Positions 16,020 through 23,881 of a stretch of DNA of 64,000 bases are shown piece after piece. A model generated the notes under the pieces. The model was not told the origin of the DNA. It did not search any database and saw only the letters and a program-made list of their open reading frames with translations. The DNA is from an uncultured Stenotrophomonas sp. GTDB taxonomy: Bacteria > Pseudomonadota > Gammaproteobacteria > Xanthomonadales > Xanthomonadaceae. The DNA lies in assembly GCA_900078405.1 (NCBI GenBank), contig FLTS01000001.1:2851824-2915823 (forward strand). Direction: 5' to 3'. A program made the position numbers and the translations under genes. The stretch's first letter is position 1. Each line of letters opens with the position of its first letter.

Positions 16020-17030
16020 TTGCAGCCGCTCCACGACCCGCGCTACGCCGCCTCCCTGCGCCTTTCGGTGGCGCCGATGATGGATTGGACCGACTCGCAT
16101 TGCCGGGTCTTCCACCGCATCCTCGCGCCCGGCGCGCGGCTGTATACCGAGATGGTGCACGCCAATGCGGTGATCCACGGCGACCGCCGGCGCCTGCTCG
16201 GCTTCGATGCCGCCGAGCACCCGCTGGCGCTGCAGCTGGGCGGGAGCGAGCCGGCGCTGCTGGCGCAGGCCGCACGCATCGCTGCCGACTGGGGCTATGA
16301 CGAGGTCAATCTCAACTGCGGCTGCCCGTCCGACCGGGTGCAGGCCGGGCGCTTCGGCGCCTGCCTGATGCGTGAGCCGGAACTGGTGGGCGAGTGCGTG
16401 GCGGCGATGGTCGCGGCGGTGGACATCCCGGTCACGGTGAAATGCCGCTTGGGCGTGGACGGGGACAACGACTACGCCGCCTTCGCCGCCTTCGTCGACC
16501 GGCAGGTGCAGGCCGGGGCGGCGATGGTCGTCGTGCATGCGCGCAATGCGTGGCTGAAGGGGCTGTCGCCGAAGGAAAACCGCGAAATACCGCCGCTGCG
16601 CTACGACTGGGCGCAGCGCCTCAAGCGCGAGCGCCCGGCGTTGCCGGTGGTGCTCAATGGCGGTCTCGCCACGGTGGAGCTGGCGCAGGCGCAGATGGCG
16701 CATGTCGACGGAGTGATGCTTGGCCGTGCCGCCTACCACGACCCCTACGTGCTGCACGCGCTGGAAGCGGCACAGACCGGCACGCCGCTGCGCAGCCGCG
16801 AGGACCTGCTGGAGCAATTGCGCCCGTATGTGGAAGTGCAGCTGCGGCGCGGGCTGGCGCTCAAGCACATCACCCGGCACCTGCTTGGGCTGTACCACGG
16901 CCAGCCGGGGGGGCGCGGCTTCCGCCAGGTGCTCAGCGAAGGGGCGCACCGCCCCGGTGCCGACTGGTCACTGCTCGAGCAGGCGATGCAGGTGACCCGG
17001 GAACAGGCCGAACGCGTCGCGGCAAGCTGA
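16020..17030 (+). CDS. dusA: tRNA-dihydrouridine(20/20a) synthase
   Basis: About 336-residue FMN-dependent enzyme reducing U20/U20a in tRNA. Landmarks: RLSVAPMMDWTDSHCRVFHR at the start of the barrel, the catalytic Cys in LNCGCPSDRVQAGRFGACLM, VTVKCRLGVD, VVHARNAWLKGLSPKENR, and NGGL plus GVMLGRAAYHDP for FMN phosphate binding. The TTG at 16020 (LQPLHDPRYAASLRLS) gives the family-like N-terminus. A GTG at 15924 in the same frame would add 32 residues that look like read-through of leader DNA. The start is therefore uncertain, but the identity is not. Confidence 0.9.
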   Translation: MQPLHDPRYAASLRLSVAPMMDWTDSHCRVFHRILAPGARLYTEMVHANAVIHGDRRRLLGFDAAEHPLALQLGGSEPALLAQAARIAADWGYDEVNLNCGCPSDRVQAGRFGACLMREPELVGECVAAMVAAVDIPVTVKCRLGVDGDNDYAAFAAFVDRQVQAGAAMVVVHARNAWLKGLSPKENREIPPLRYDWAQRLKRERPALPVVLNGGLATVELAQAQMAHVDGVMLGRAAYHDPYVLHALEAAQTGTPLRSREDLLEQLRPYVEVQLRRGLALKHITRHLLGLYHGQPGGRGFRQVLSEGAHRPGADWSLLEQAMQVTREQAERVAAS

Positions 17031-17166
17031 ATGGGGCCCGACGAGGGGCGGCCAAGGCGACGTTTCGCGGGCAGGGTTCATATCGGATTCACCCCTAAAA
17101 ATCAAGAATTTGCGGCAGTTTGGCAGGGCTCGAACGGTTCCCGGTGGACTCCTGCCTTCACGCATT

Positions 17167-17201
17167 TTGAACGTTCCGTCGCAGTCCGATAGGATCACCC
17201 C
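17167..17201 (+). promoter_or_regulatory. Leaderless-type promoter of the 17202 gene
   Basis: TTGAAC (17167-17172), a 17-bp spacer and TAGGAT (17190-17195) end 6 nt before ATG 17202. The predicted transcription start coincides with the A of the start codon, and no ribosome-binding sequence exists. Confidence 0.6.
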
Positions 17202-17597
17202 ATGCTTCCGCTTCCGCGTCATCTTCCGCTCGTAGTCGCCGCCGTGGCGCTGGCCGTCGTGGCCGCGACGCCGGTGTCCGCGCAGGAGGCGCGCAAGGAA
17301 CCAACGGACCTCGGCATGCGCATGGCCGCGCCGCGCGTGCCGGCGCAGAACAGCGAGCGGCCGCAGCCGCGTTCCTCGCTGTCCGATTCCGTGCGCCGCG
17401 TGCAGCGCGAAACCGGCGGCCGCATCCTCGGCGCCGAGCGGGTGCCCTACGACGGGCGCGACATCAACCGCGTGAAGTACATGGACGACCGCGGCCGGGT
17501 CCGCTACATGGACGACGAGGCCCCCGCCGCGCGCATGCGGGGCCCGGGCGGCCCGGTACAGGGCCGCGCGCGGTCACCACGCGCCGATAACTCCTGA
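17202..17597 (+). CDS. Small secreted/periplasmic basic protein upstream of the phoPQ-like pair
   Basis: 131-residue protein with a signal peptide (LVVAAVALAVVAATPVSAQ) and a short domain VRRVQRETGGRILGAERVPY followed by NRVKYMDDRGRVRYM, which resembles a PepSY-like beta segment. The last 25 residues are Arg/Pro/Gly-rich and probably disordered. It directly precedes the response regulator gene (75 bp), a position where periplasmic sensors or inhibitors of the kinase are common. That functional link is inference. Expression probably starts at the leaderless promoter just upstream. Confidence 0.75.
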   Translation: MLPLPRHLPLVVAAVALAVVAATPVSAQEARKEPTDLGMRMAAPRVPAQNSERPQPRSSLSDSVRRVQRETGGRILGAERVPYDGRDINRVKYMDDRGRVRYMDDEAPAARMRGPGGPVQGRARSPRADNS

Positions 17598-17672
17598 ACT
17601 GGCATAGTCGCCGTACCGCAATCTGCTCAATACACCCGGCACCGAGCCGGCCAAAGCAATCAGGGAGAGTTC

Positions 17673-18359
17673 ATGCGTATCCTTCTGGTCGAAGACGAAG
17701 CCCCGCTGCGCGAGACCCTGGCAGCCCGGCTCAAGCGCGAAGGCTTTGCCGTCGATGCCGCGCAGGACGGCGAGGAAGGCCTGTACATGGGCCGCGAGGT
17801 GCCGTTCGACGTCGGCATCATCGACCTCGGCCTGCCGAAGATGTCGGGCATGGAGCTGATCAAGGCGCTGCGCGACGAGGGCAAGAAGTTCCCGGTGCTG
17901 ATCCTGACCGCGCGTTCGAGCTGGCAGGACAAGGTCGAAGGCCTCAAGCAGGGCGCCGACGATTACCTGGTCAAGCCGTTCCACGTCGAGGAGCTGCTGG
18001 CCCGCGTCAACGCGCTGCTGCGCCGCGCCGCCGGCTGGAGCAAGCCGACGCTGGAATGCGGCCCGGTGGCGCTGGACCTGGCCGCGCAGACGGTCAGCGT
18101 CGGTGGCAGCAACGTGGACCTGACCAGCTACGAGTACAAGGTGCTCGAATACCTGATGATGCATGCCGGCGAGCTGGTGTCGAAGGCCGACCTGACCGAG
18201 CACATCTACCAGCAGGATTTCGACCGCGACTCGAACGTGCTGGAAGTGTTCATCGGCCGCCTGCGCAAGAAGCTGGACCCGGACGGCGAGTTGAAGCCGA
18301 TCGAGACCGTGCGTGGCCGCGGCTACCGCTTCGCGATCCCGCGCAACCACGAAGGCTGA
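17673..18359 (+). CDS. phoP: OmpR/PhoP-family response regulator
   Basis: 228-residue two-domain regulator. The receiver domain (1-115) has the acidic pocket EDE, the phospho-acceptor Asp in VGIIDLGLPKMSG, and Thr/Lys in LILTARSSW and DYLVKPF. The C-terminal winged helix (about 128-225) ends with VLEVFIGRLRKKLD and TVRGRGYRF, as in PhoP/QseB-type proteins. GGGAGA precedes the start. The sensor kinase begins 22 bp downstream. The PhoP name rests on similarity to the xanthomonad PhoP/PhoQ pair; other OmpR-type names are possible. Confidence 0.85.
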   Translation: MRILLVEDEAPLRETLAARLKREGFAVDAAQDGEEGLYMGREVPFDVGIIDLGLPKMSGMELIKALRDEGKKFPVLILTARSSWQDKVEGLKQGADDYLVKPFHVEELLARVNALLRRAAGWSKPTLECGPVALDLAAQTVSVGGSNVDLTSYEYKVLEYLMMHAGELVSKADLTEHIYQQDFDRDSNVLEVFIGRLRKKLDPDGELKPIETVRGRGYRFAIPRNHEG

Positions 18360-18381
18360 TCCGCCGCATCGCGCCCCTGCA

Positions 18382-19809
18382 ATGGTCTTCGGCCGTCTCT
18401 GGTTCTTCCGGCGCTGGCGGCCGCGTTCGCTGCAGGCGCGCCAGCTGCTGTCCGCGTCGGTCGGCCTGGTCGCCTTCCTGGCATTGGCCGGCTACGCGCT
18501 GGACGCCTCGTTCGGCCAGGCCGCGCGCGACAACCTCAGCGAACGCCTGAAGAACTACGCCACCGCCTACGCCGGCGGCATCGACTTCACCCGCGACCGT
18601 TCGCTGTACATCCGCGAGCAACCGCCGGACCCGCGCTTCGACGTGCCCGGCAGCGGCCTGTACCTGCAGGTGGTGATGTCCGGCGGCCACGGCAACTCGC
18701 TTTCCGCCGAAGGACCGATCCTGCCCGAGGTCGGCGCGCGCATGCTGCGGCCACGGCAGGAAATATTCGAAGGCCCGCTGCCGATCACCCAGATCGACGG
18801 CAGCCCCGGCGAGGTCTACCGCTACGGCATCGGGCTGGTGTGGGGCGGCGACGGCGGGCCGGAGGCCGAGTTCCCGTACACCATCTACGTGCTGGAGGAT
18901 TCGCGCGCGCTGGGCAAGCAGCTGCGCGTATTCCGCAACGCGGTGTGGTTCTGGCTGGGCGTCACCGGCCTGATCCTGCTGCTGCTGCAGACGCTGGTGC
19001 TGCAATGGAGCCTGCGCCCGCTCAAGCACGTCATCAACGAACTGACCCGGGTGCAGCGCGGCGAGCGTGAGCGCATGAGCGAGATGCACCCGCGCGAACT
19101 GGAACCGCTGACCGACAGCATCAACGCCTTCATCGAGAGCGAGCGCGAGAACCTTGAGCGCCAGCGCAACACCCTGGCCGACTTGGCGCACAGCCTGAAG
19201 ACGCCGATCGCGGTGCTGCGCACGCAGCTCGACGGCGGCGCCGACGAAACCGCGCTGCGCGAGGAACTGGACGTGCAGCTGCAGCGCATGAACAACCTGG
19301 TGTCCTACCAGTTGGCGCGCGCCGCCTCGTCCGGGCACAAGCTGTTCTCCGCGCCGGTGCCGATCGAGGCCAGCGCCGAGGAAATCGTGCGCGGGCTGGA
19401 AAAGGTCTATGCCGCCAAGGGCGTGCTGTGCGAGTTCGAGCTGGAGCCGGGCGTCAAGTTCTACGGCGAGGCCGGCGACCTGCAGGAGCTGCTCGGCAAC
19501 CTGCTGGAGAACGCCTTCAAGTGGGCCAGGCGCCGGGTGCTGCTGACCGCGCGGCCGATCGCGTGCGCGCCGGGGCGCCGCGCCGGGCTTGAATTGGCAG
19601 TCGACGATGACGGCCCGGGCATTGCCGAAGACAACATCGCCAAGGTGCTGCAGCGTGGCGTGCGTGGTGATGAGCGCGTGCAGGGCCACGGCATCGGCCT
19701 GTCGATCGTGCAGGACCTGATCAAGGACTACCGCGGCGAGCTGCAGGTCAAGCGCTCGACGGAACTGGGCGGCGCGCGCTTTGAAGTGAAGCTGCCGTCG
19801 GGCCTGTGA
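18382..19809 (+). CDS. phoQ: Sensor histidine kinase, PhoQ-like
   Basis: 475-residue membrane kinase. The first transmembrane helix (about 20-45, LLSASVGLVAFLALAGYALD) is followed by a periplasmic sensor domain of roughly 140 residues and a second helix (VWFWLGVTGLILLLLQTLVL). A HAMP-like linker leads to the H-box LADLAHSLKTPIAVL, the N-box NLLENAFKWA, and the G boxes DDDGPGI and GHGIGLSIV. ATG 18382 is chosen over the upstream in-frame ATG at 18313, which overlaps the regulator gene. It is co-transcribed with the response regulator and probably phosphorylates it. Confidence 0.87.
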   Translation: MVFGRLWFFRRWRPRSLQARQLLSASVGLVAFLALAGYALDASFGQAARDNLSERLKNYATAYAGGIDFTRDRSLYIREQPPDPRFDVPGSGLYLQVVMSGGHGNSLSAEGPILPEVGARMLRPRQEIFEGPLPITQIDGSPGEVYRYGIGLVWGGDGGPEAEFPYTIYVLEDSRALGKQLRVFRNAVWFWLGVTGLILLLLQTLVLQWSLRPLKHVINELTRVQRGERERMSEMHPRELEPLTDSINAFIESERENLERQRNTLADLAHSLKTPIAVLRTQLDGGADETALREELDVQLQRMNNLVSYQLARAASSGHKLFSAPVPIEASAEEIVRGLEKVYAAKGVLCEFELEPGVKFYGEAGDLQELLGNLLENAFKWARRRVLLTARPIACAPGRRAGLELAVDDDGPGIAEDNIAKVLQRGVRGDERVQGHGIGLSIVQDLIKDYRGELQVKRSTELGGARFEVKLPSGL

Positions 19810-19890
19810 GGGCGCTGCAGGAGGCGACGCGAGTCGCGATCTGACTTCAACGGGAAAGCCCGGTCGCGGCTCGCGTCGCTTCTACAGGGG
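19810..19890. repeat. REP-like palindrome between convergent phoQ and mtfA
   Basis: GCGACGCGAGTCGCGA (about 19824-19839) pairs with TCGCGGCTCGCGTCGC (about 19865-19880) with one mismatch, around a loop containing CGGGAAAGCCCGG. The flanks CAGGAG and CTTCTACAGGGG match the style of abundant palindromic repeats in Xanthomonadaceae intergenic regions. It may also terminate both genes. Confidence 0.6.
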
Positions 19891-20694
19891 ACCATGCATC
19901 GGGGTGGGAGTCCCGGCAAACGGCGACGGCCCGTAGAACCGCCGCAGGTGCGCGGCCACCGCCGGCATCTCCCGTTCCAGCAGGTGCGGCGCGGAGAAGT
20001 GGTATTCGCTGGCCACCGCGAAGAATTCCTCCGGCGCCTCGGCGGCATAGGGGTCGATGGCGGTGTCGCGGCCGGCATCCACCCGTGTGCAGAAGGCATC
20101 GAAGCATTGCTGGAAATCGCGCGCCCATTGCCGCTGCCAGTCGCGCGGCAGCGGCGGGGTGCCGTCCATCGCGCCGTCGAGCACGTCGATCTTGTGCGCC
20201 ATCTCGTGCACCGCCACGCAGAAACCGGCCTGCGGGTCGGCGATGTCGGCCTGCACGTCGGCCCATGACAGCAGCAGCGGGCCGCTGTCCCAGGCTTCGC
20301 CGATCAGTTCGTCGTCCCATTCGTGCAGCACGCCGGCGGCATCGGTGTGGCTGCGGCGCACGCGGAAGGCGTCCGGGTACACCACCAGCTCCGACCAGCC
20401 ATGCAGGCCTTCGCGGCCGAATTCGAGCAACGGCAGGCAGCACAGCGCGGCCAGCAGCAGGCGCTGCGCATCATCCAGCTCCAGCCCTGCGACCGGGGTG
20501 ATGGCCTTGCGCTGCAGGAACAGCAGCACCAGCCCGTGCAGCCGTGCGGTACGTACGTCGTCCAGCGCCCGCAGCCACGGGCAATCCCGGCAGACCTGCT
20601 GCCAGAGCGCGTCGTCCAGTTGGGCGGGCGTGCGCCGCCAGCGGCGCAGGAACGACTGGATCAGCGGAACATCCCCGGCAGCAGCCGGTGCCAC
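19882..20694 (-). CDS. mtfA: MtfA-family zinc metallopeptidase
   Basis: 270-residue protein with the zinc motif HEMAH in FCVAVHEMAHKIDVLDG and a downstream Glu in APEEFFAVASEYHF, the gluzincin-like arrangement of MtfA (M90). Upstream helices WLRALDDVRTARLHGLVLLF and WSELVVYPDAF are also family features. In E. coli MtfA binds the repressor Mlc and cleaves small peptides. The start is a GTG at 20694 that overlaps the end of the upstream small gene by 34 bp, so the two are probably translationally coupled. Confidence 0.88.
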   Translation of the reverse strand: MAPAAAGDVPLIQSFLRRWRRTPAQLDDALWQQVCRDCPWLRALDDVRTARLHGLVLLFLQRKAITPVAGLELDDAQRLLLAALCCLPLLEFGREGLHGWSELVVYPDAFRVRRSHTDAAGVLHEWDDELIGEAWDSGPLLLSWADVQADIADPQAGFCVAVHEMAHKIDVLDGAMDGTPPLPRDWQRQWARDFQQCFDAFCTRVDAGRDTAIDPYAAEAPEEFFAVASEYHFSAPHLLEREMPAVAAHLRRFYGPSPFAGTPTPMHGPL

Positions 20695-20954
20695 TTCGGC
20701 GCACGCAGGCGCGGGATCACCTCTTCGTCGCTGCCACCACCGGCCTGTTGCGGCGGCGTGGACGGCACGGCGTGCTTGGCCGGCGGCGGGGTGTTGGCCA
20801 GGTTCACCGATGCGGCAGGTGCCGCCACCCGCTCCACTTCACCGGGCGCGTAGCTGCAGCCGCCGGATGCCGGGATGTCGAATGCGTCCGCGGCATGCGC
20901 GGCTGTGGCCAGAGGAGCCAGCAGCAGGATCAGGCAATGGGCGGTACGGCGCAT
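20661..20954 (-). CDS. Small exported protein of unknown function upstream of mtfA
   Basis: 97-residue product with a signal peptide (CLILLLAPLATAAHAADA), one Cys in the mature part (GGCSYAPGEVE), and a Pro/Ala-rich linker. No family is recognised. The reverse-strand -10 box TAGAAT (20985-20990 on the opposite strand) lies about 30 bp upstream. The gene overlaps the mtfA start. Confidence 0.6.
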   Translation of the reverse strand: MRRTAHCLILLLAPLATAAHAADAFDIPASGGCSYAPGEVERVAAPAASVNLANTPPPAKHAVPSTPPQQAGGGSDEEVIPRLRAPKWHRLLPGMFR

Positions 20955-21072
20955 CGTCGTTGTCCGGGAGCGGTCGAGCTGCCGATTCTAGCCTGCTTTT
21001 TCCGCCGACCCGGTAGGGGGCGCCGGCGGCTTCCCGCATAATCTGCCGCTCTGCCGGGAGGAAAAAGTTGCC

Positions 21073-22155
21073 GTGGACGACCGCGAGCTGTTGGCCAAAC
21101 TGGGGGCGGGCGCCCTGTCCGGCGACGCGCTGGCGCGCGAACTGGGCCAGACCCGGGCCGCGATATGGAAGCGGATACAGGGCTTGCGCGCGGCCGGGGT
21201 GGCGATAGAAGGCCGTGCCGGCGATGGCTACCGGGGCGGCGTAGCCGACACTGAAATGCACCGCGTCTTCAACTGCGGCATCGGCATGGTGATCGTGGTC
21301 GATGCCGCGCTTGAAGACGCGGTGCATTTCAGTGTCGGCTACGCCGCCCTGCTGCTGCAGCCACTGGAACTGCTGGACCGCGAATGCATCATGGCGCAGT
21401 TGGATCCGGCCGTGGCCGCTGCGCTGGCGGGGCTGGAAATCGGCTGGACGCTGGGCTCGACCAACAGTGAATTGCTGCGGCGCAGCGCACCTTTGCGCGG
21501 CACCGAGGCATTGCTGGCCGAACGCCAGACCGGTGGACGCGGCCGGCGCGGCCGGCAATGGGCCTCGCCGCTGGCCGCGAACATCTACCTGTCGTTGTCG
21601 CGTGCGTTTGCCGGTGGCCTGTCGCGCATGGGCGGGCTGAGCCTGGCCGCGGGGGTGGCGGTGGGCGAGGCGCTGCAGGCACTGGGCATCGCCGGGGTCG
21701 GCCTGAAATGGCCCAACGACCTGCTGGTCGATGGCCGCAAGCTGGGTGGCCTGCTGGTGGAAGGTGGTGGCGAATTCGCCGGGCCGGCGCGGGCGGTGAT
21801 CGGGCTGGGCCTGAACGTGCGCATGCCGGCGGCAGTGGCGCCGGCCATCGGGCAGCCGTGGACCGACCTGGACACGCTGGCCGGCGCGCCGGTGTCGCGC
21901 AACACGGTCGTGGCGGTCCTGCTGTCGCACCTGCTGCCGGCACTGGACCAGTTCGAGGACGAGGGGCTGGCGCCGTTCCTGCCCCGCTACGCCGCGCTGG
22001 ACGTGCTGGCCGGCCGCCACGTGCGGGTGGAAGAGGGCGGCGTCCTGCACGAAGGTAGTGCCCGCGGCTTGGCCGAGGACGGCGCGTTGCGGGTATGCAT
22101 CGAGGGCGCCGAGCGCCATTTCCATGCCGGCGAAGTCAGCGTGAGGGCGCAATGA
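21073..22155 (+). CDS. birA: Bifunctional biotin operon repressor / biotin-[acetyl-CoA-carboxylase] ligase, with a 38-residue palindromic insertion
   Basis: An N-terminal winged helix (ALARELGQTRAAIWKRIQGL, about 17-55) precedes the ligase domain with GRRGRQWASP (ATP/biotin loop) and KWPNDLLVDGRKLGGLLVE. The length of 360 residues is about 40 above normal because residues around 56-93 derive from an insertion at about 21235-21348. The insert encodes VADTEMHRVFNCGIGMVIVV, a PurM sequence, followed by its inverted copy. The start is GTG 21073 after GGGAGGAAAAA. The product biotinylates AccB and probably represses bio genes. coaX overlaps its stop (ATGA). Confidence 0.88.
   Translation: MDDRELLAKLGAGALSGDALARELGQTRAAIWKRIQGLRAAGVAIEGRAGDGYRGGVADTEMHRVFNCGIGMVIVVDAALEDAVHFSVGYAALLLQPLELLDRECIMAQLDPAVAAALAGLEIGWTLGSTNSELLRRSAPLRGTEALLAERQTGGRGRRGRQWASPLAANIYLSLSRAFAGGLSRMGGLSLAAGVAVGEALQALGIAGVGLKWPNDLLVDGRKLGGLLVEGGGEFAGPARAVIGLGLNVRMPAAVAPAIGQPWTDLDTLAGAPVSRNTVVAVLLSHLLPALDQFEDEGLAPFLPRYAALDVLAGRHVRVEEGGVLHEGSARGLAEDGALRVCIEGAERHFHAGEVSVRAQ
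21234..21349. repeat. 39-bp perfect palindrome of purM origin inside birA
   Basis: The arms 21234-21272 and 21311-21349 are exact reverse complements with a 38-nt loop. The left arm plus loop translates as GVADTEMHRVFNCGIGMV, characteristic of the C-terminal part of phosphoribosylformylglycinamidine cyclo-ligase. The right arm reads the same sequence on the other strand and continues into FQWLQQ-like sequence that coincides with native birA. Confidence 0.88.
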
Positions 22156-22889
22156 GCGACTGGTTGTTCGATCTGGGCAATTCCCGTTTCAAGTTCGCGC
22201 CGTTGGCCGGGGAGGCTGCCGGCGACGTGCAGGCCTGGGCGCATGGCGCCGAGGCGATGACCACCGCGGCGCTGGAGGCTCTGCCGCAGGGCGATACCGC
22301 CTGGGTGGCCAGCGTCGCCGCGCCGGCGCTGACCGTGACAGTGATGGCGCTGCTGCGCGAACGCTTCGCGCAGGTGCGCGTGGCCCGCACCCTGCCCGAA
22401 TGCGCCGGGGTGAAGATCGCCTATGCGCGCCCGGAGAAATTCGGTGTCGACCGCTTCCTCGCCCTGCTGGCCGCCGCACGCATGCGCCAGCCGGTGCTGG
22501 TGGTCGGCGTCGGCACCGCGCTGACCATCGACCTGATGGATGCCGGCGGCCTGCACCGCGGCGGCCGCATCGGCGCTTCGCCCACCACCATGCGCGAGGC
22601 GCTGCATGCGCGTGCGGTGCAGTTGCCGGCCAGCGGCGGCGACTATGCGGAGTTCGCCAACGACACCGCCGATGCATTGGCGTCGGGCTGCGACGGCGCG
22701 GCGGTGGCGCTGGTCGAGCGCAGCCTGCGCCTTGGCGCCGCCGAGCTGGGGGTCGAGCCGGTGCTGTGGGTGCATGGCGGCGGCGCCGCGCCGCTGCTGC
22801 CCTTGCTGCCGGGCGCCGAACACCGGCCGGCGCTGGTGCTGGACGGCCTGGCGCGCTGGGCGCTGCACCAAAGCGCCGCGGGAGGCTAG
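22152..22889 (+). CDS. coaX: Type III pantothenate kinase
   Basis: 245-residue ASKHA-fold kinase for the first step of CoA synthesis. The N-terminal phosphate loop is LFDLGNSRFKF. The central YARPEKFGVDRFLALLAA and VVGVGTALTIDLMD are the type III PanK signatures, with GGRIGASPTTMREAL and a final VLWVHGGGA. ATG 22152 overlaps the birA stop (ATGA). The birA-coaX arrangement is common in gammaproteobacteria. Confidence 0.92.
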   Translation: MSDWLFDLGNSRFKFAPLAGEAAGDVQAWAHGAEAMTTAALEALPQGDTAWVASVAAPALTVTVMALLRERFAQVRVARTLPECAGVKIAYARPEKFGVDRFLALLAAARMRQPVLVVGVGTALTIDLMDAGGLHRGGRIGASPTTMREALHARAVQLPASGGDYAEFANDTADALASGCDGAAVALVERSLRLGAAELGVEPVLWVHGGGAAPLLPLLPGAEHRPALVLDGLARWALHQSAAGG

Positions 22890-22898
22890 GATCGGCCC
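22887..22898 (+). promoter_or_regulatory. TAGGAT -10 box abutting the SPOR gene start
   Basis: TAGGAT (22887-22892) lies 6 nt before ATG 22899, the same spacing as at 17190. It suggests a leaderless transcript; the -35 region (about 22864) is weak. Confidence 0.4.
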
Positions 22899-23588
22899 AT
22901 GCTGAATCGCTTCCTGATCGTCGTGCTGGCCATCCTCAACGTTGGTGTCGCCCTGTGGTGGATGGCGCCGCGCGCGCCCGAACCGCTGCCGCCCGAGCCG
23001 GCCGAAACCGGCGTGGCGAGACTGGAACTGGTGTCGCCGGAGGTGCTTCAGGCCGCCGCCGCTGCTGCCGTGCCCCCCGCGGCGGAGGCCGCCGATCCAC
23101 CGGCCGCCGCCGCGGATACCAGCACCGAGCGCTGCCTCAGCCTTGGCCCGTTCACGGACAAGGCGCAGGCACAGGCGGCGGTGGCGACGCTGGGCGCGGA
23201 CCTGCTGCGCTCGCACCTGCGCGAAGTGCCGCCGAGGGCGGCCAGCAGCTACCGGGTCATCCTGCCGCCCGCGGCCACCCGCGAGGAGGCGCAGGCCACG
23301 GCCAAGCGCATCGCCGACGCCGGCTTCGGCGACTACTTCATCATGGGCCAGGGCGAGGAAGCCAACGCCATCGCACTGGGCCAGTACCGCAGCCGCGAAG
23401 GCGCCGAGCGTCGCCAGGCCACGCTGGTCGAGGCCGGTTTCCCGGCACAATTGCGCGCCAGCGGTGGTGAGGAAGCATCCAGCTGGTGGCTGGATGCCGC
23501 CCATGCCGGCACCGTACCGGCCGCGGCCCTGCAGCGCCGCAGCGGCGCGGCGCGGCAACAAGTGCTGGATTGCGCACGGCTGCGCTAG
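22899..23588 (+). CDS. SPOR-domain inner-membrane protein
   Basis: 229-residue bitopic protein: one N-terminal transmembrane helix (FLIVVLAILNVGVALWWM), an Ala/Pro-rich linker (about 30-75), then a SPOR-like domain (LSLGPFTDKAQAQAAVATLG, SSYRVILPPAATREEAQATA, NAIALGQYRSREGAERRQATL). SPOR domains bind denuded septal peptidoglycan. The product resembles the SPOR proteins found after coaX in xanthomonads. It is the last host protein gene before the tRNA. Confidence 0.82.
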   Translation: MLNRFLIVVLAILNVGVALWWMAPRAPEPLPPEPAETGVARLELVSPEVLQAAAAAAVPPAAEAADPPAAAADTSTERCLSLGPFTDKAQAQAAVATLGADLLRSHLREVPPRAASSYRVILPPAATREEAQATAKRIADAGFGDYFIMGQGEEANAIALGQYRSREGAERRQATLVEAGFPAQLRASGGEEASSWWLDAAHAGTVPAAALQRRSGAARQQVLDCARLR

Positions 23589-23589
23589 C

Positions 23590-23595
23590 TAGAAT
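23590..23595 (+). promoter_or_regulatory. TAGAAT -10 box of the tRNA-Thr gene
   Basis: TAGAAT lies 59 bp before the tRNA 5' end and immediately after the SPOR gene stop. It is the only good -10 match in the gap; a -35 is not obvious. Confidence 0.4.
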
Positions 23596-23654
23596 GCCCG
23601 CCGGTCTCCGGCCTGCGGATACCGTCCTGCCTGTCGCGCAGGCATCGCCTCCAT

Positions 23655-23730
23655 GCCGCTTTAGCTCAGTCGGTAGAGCAACTGTCTTGTAAACAGTAGG
23701 TCATCCGTTCGATTCGGATAAGCGGCACCA
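23655..23730 (+). tRNA. tRNA-Thr (anticodon TGT)
   Basis: 76-nt cloverleaf with acceptor strands GCCGCTT (23655-23661) and AAGCGGC (23720-23726), D-arm GCTCAGTCGGTAGAGC, anticodon stem ACTGT/ACAGT with loop CTTGTAA giving anticodon TGT, and T-arm ATCCGTTCGATTCGGAT. CCA is encoded. Its 3' end is the phage integration site. Confidence 0.95.
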
Positions 23731-23731
23731 C
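23717..23731. other. attL core
   Basis: GATAAGCGGCACCAC, comprising the tRNA-Thr 3' acceptor strand, CCA and one further base. It is repeated at 63902-63916. Confidence 0.88.
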
Positions 23732-23757
23732 CACCCCATTTTCATCGATCCCGTATT

Positions 23758-23872
23758 TGCCCGGATTCGCCCATATCCACCCGTAAATCAATGGGTTGTC
23801 GCTTCGCCATTCCCCGGAAGTGCCCGGATTCGCCCGGATTCAAAAGGCACACGGGCACACGGAAAGGCACAC
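23758..23872. repeat. Putative integrase arm-type sites beside attL
   Basis: Two copies of TGCCCGGATTCGCCC (23758-23772, 23821-23835) and two of AAAGGCACAC (23843-23852, 23863-23872) lie between attL and the integrase gene. AAAGGCACAC also occurs near attR at 63852-63861. This is the pattern expected of arm-binding sites of a lambda-type integrase. Confidence 0.55.
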
Positions 23873-23881
23873 AATGCGGGC

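Noticed and set aside
16968..17222. 84-codon minus-strand frame between dusA and the 17202 gene
   Set aside because: It overlaps dusA, the leaderless promoter and the start of the 17202 gene; there is no family similarity and its composition is irregular.
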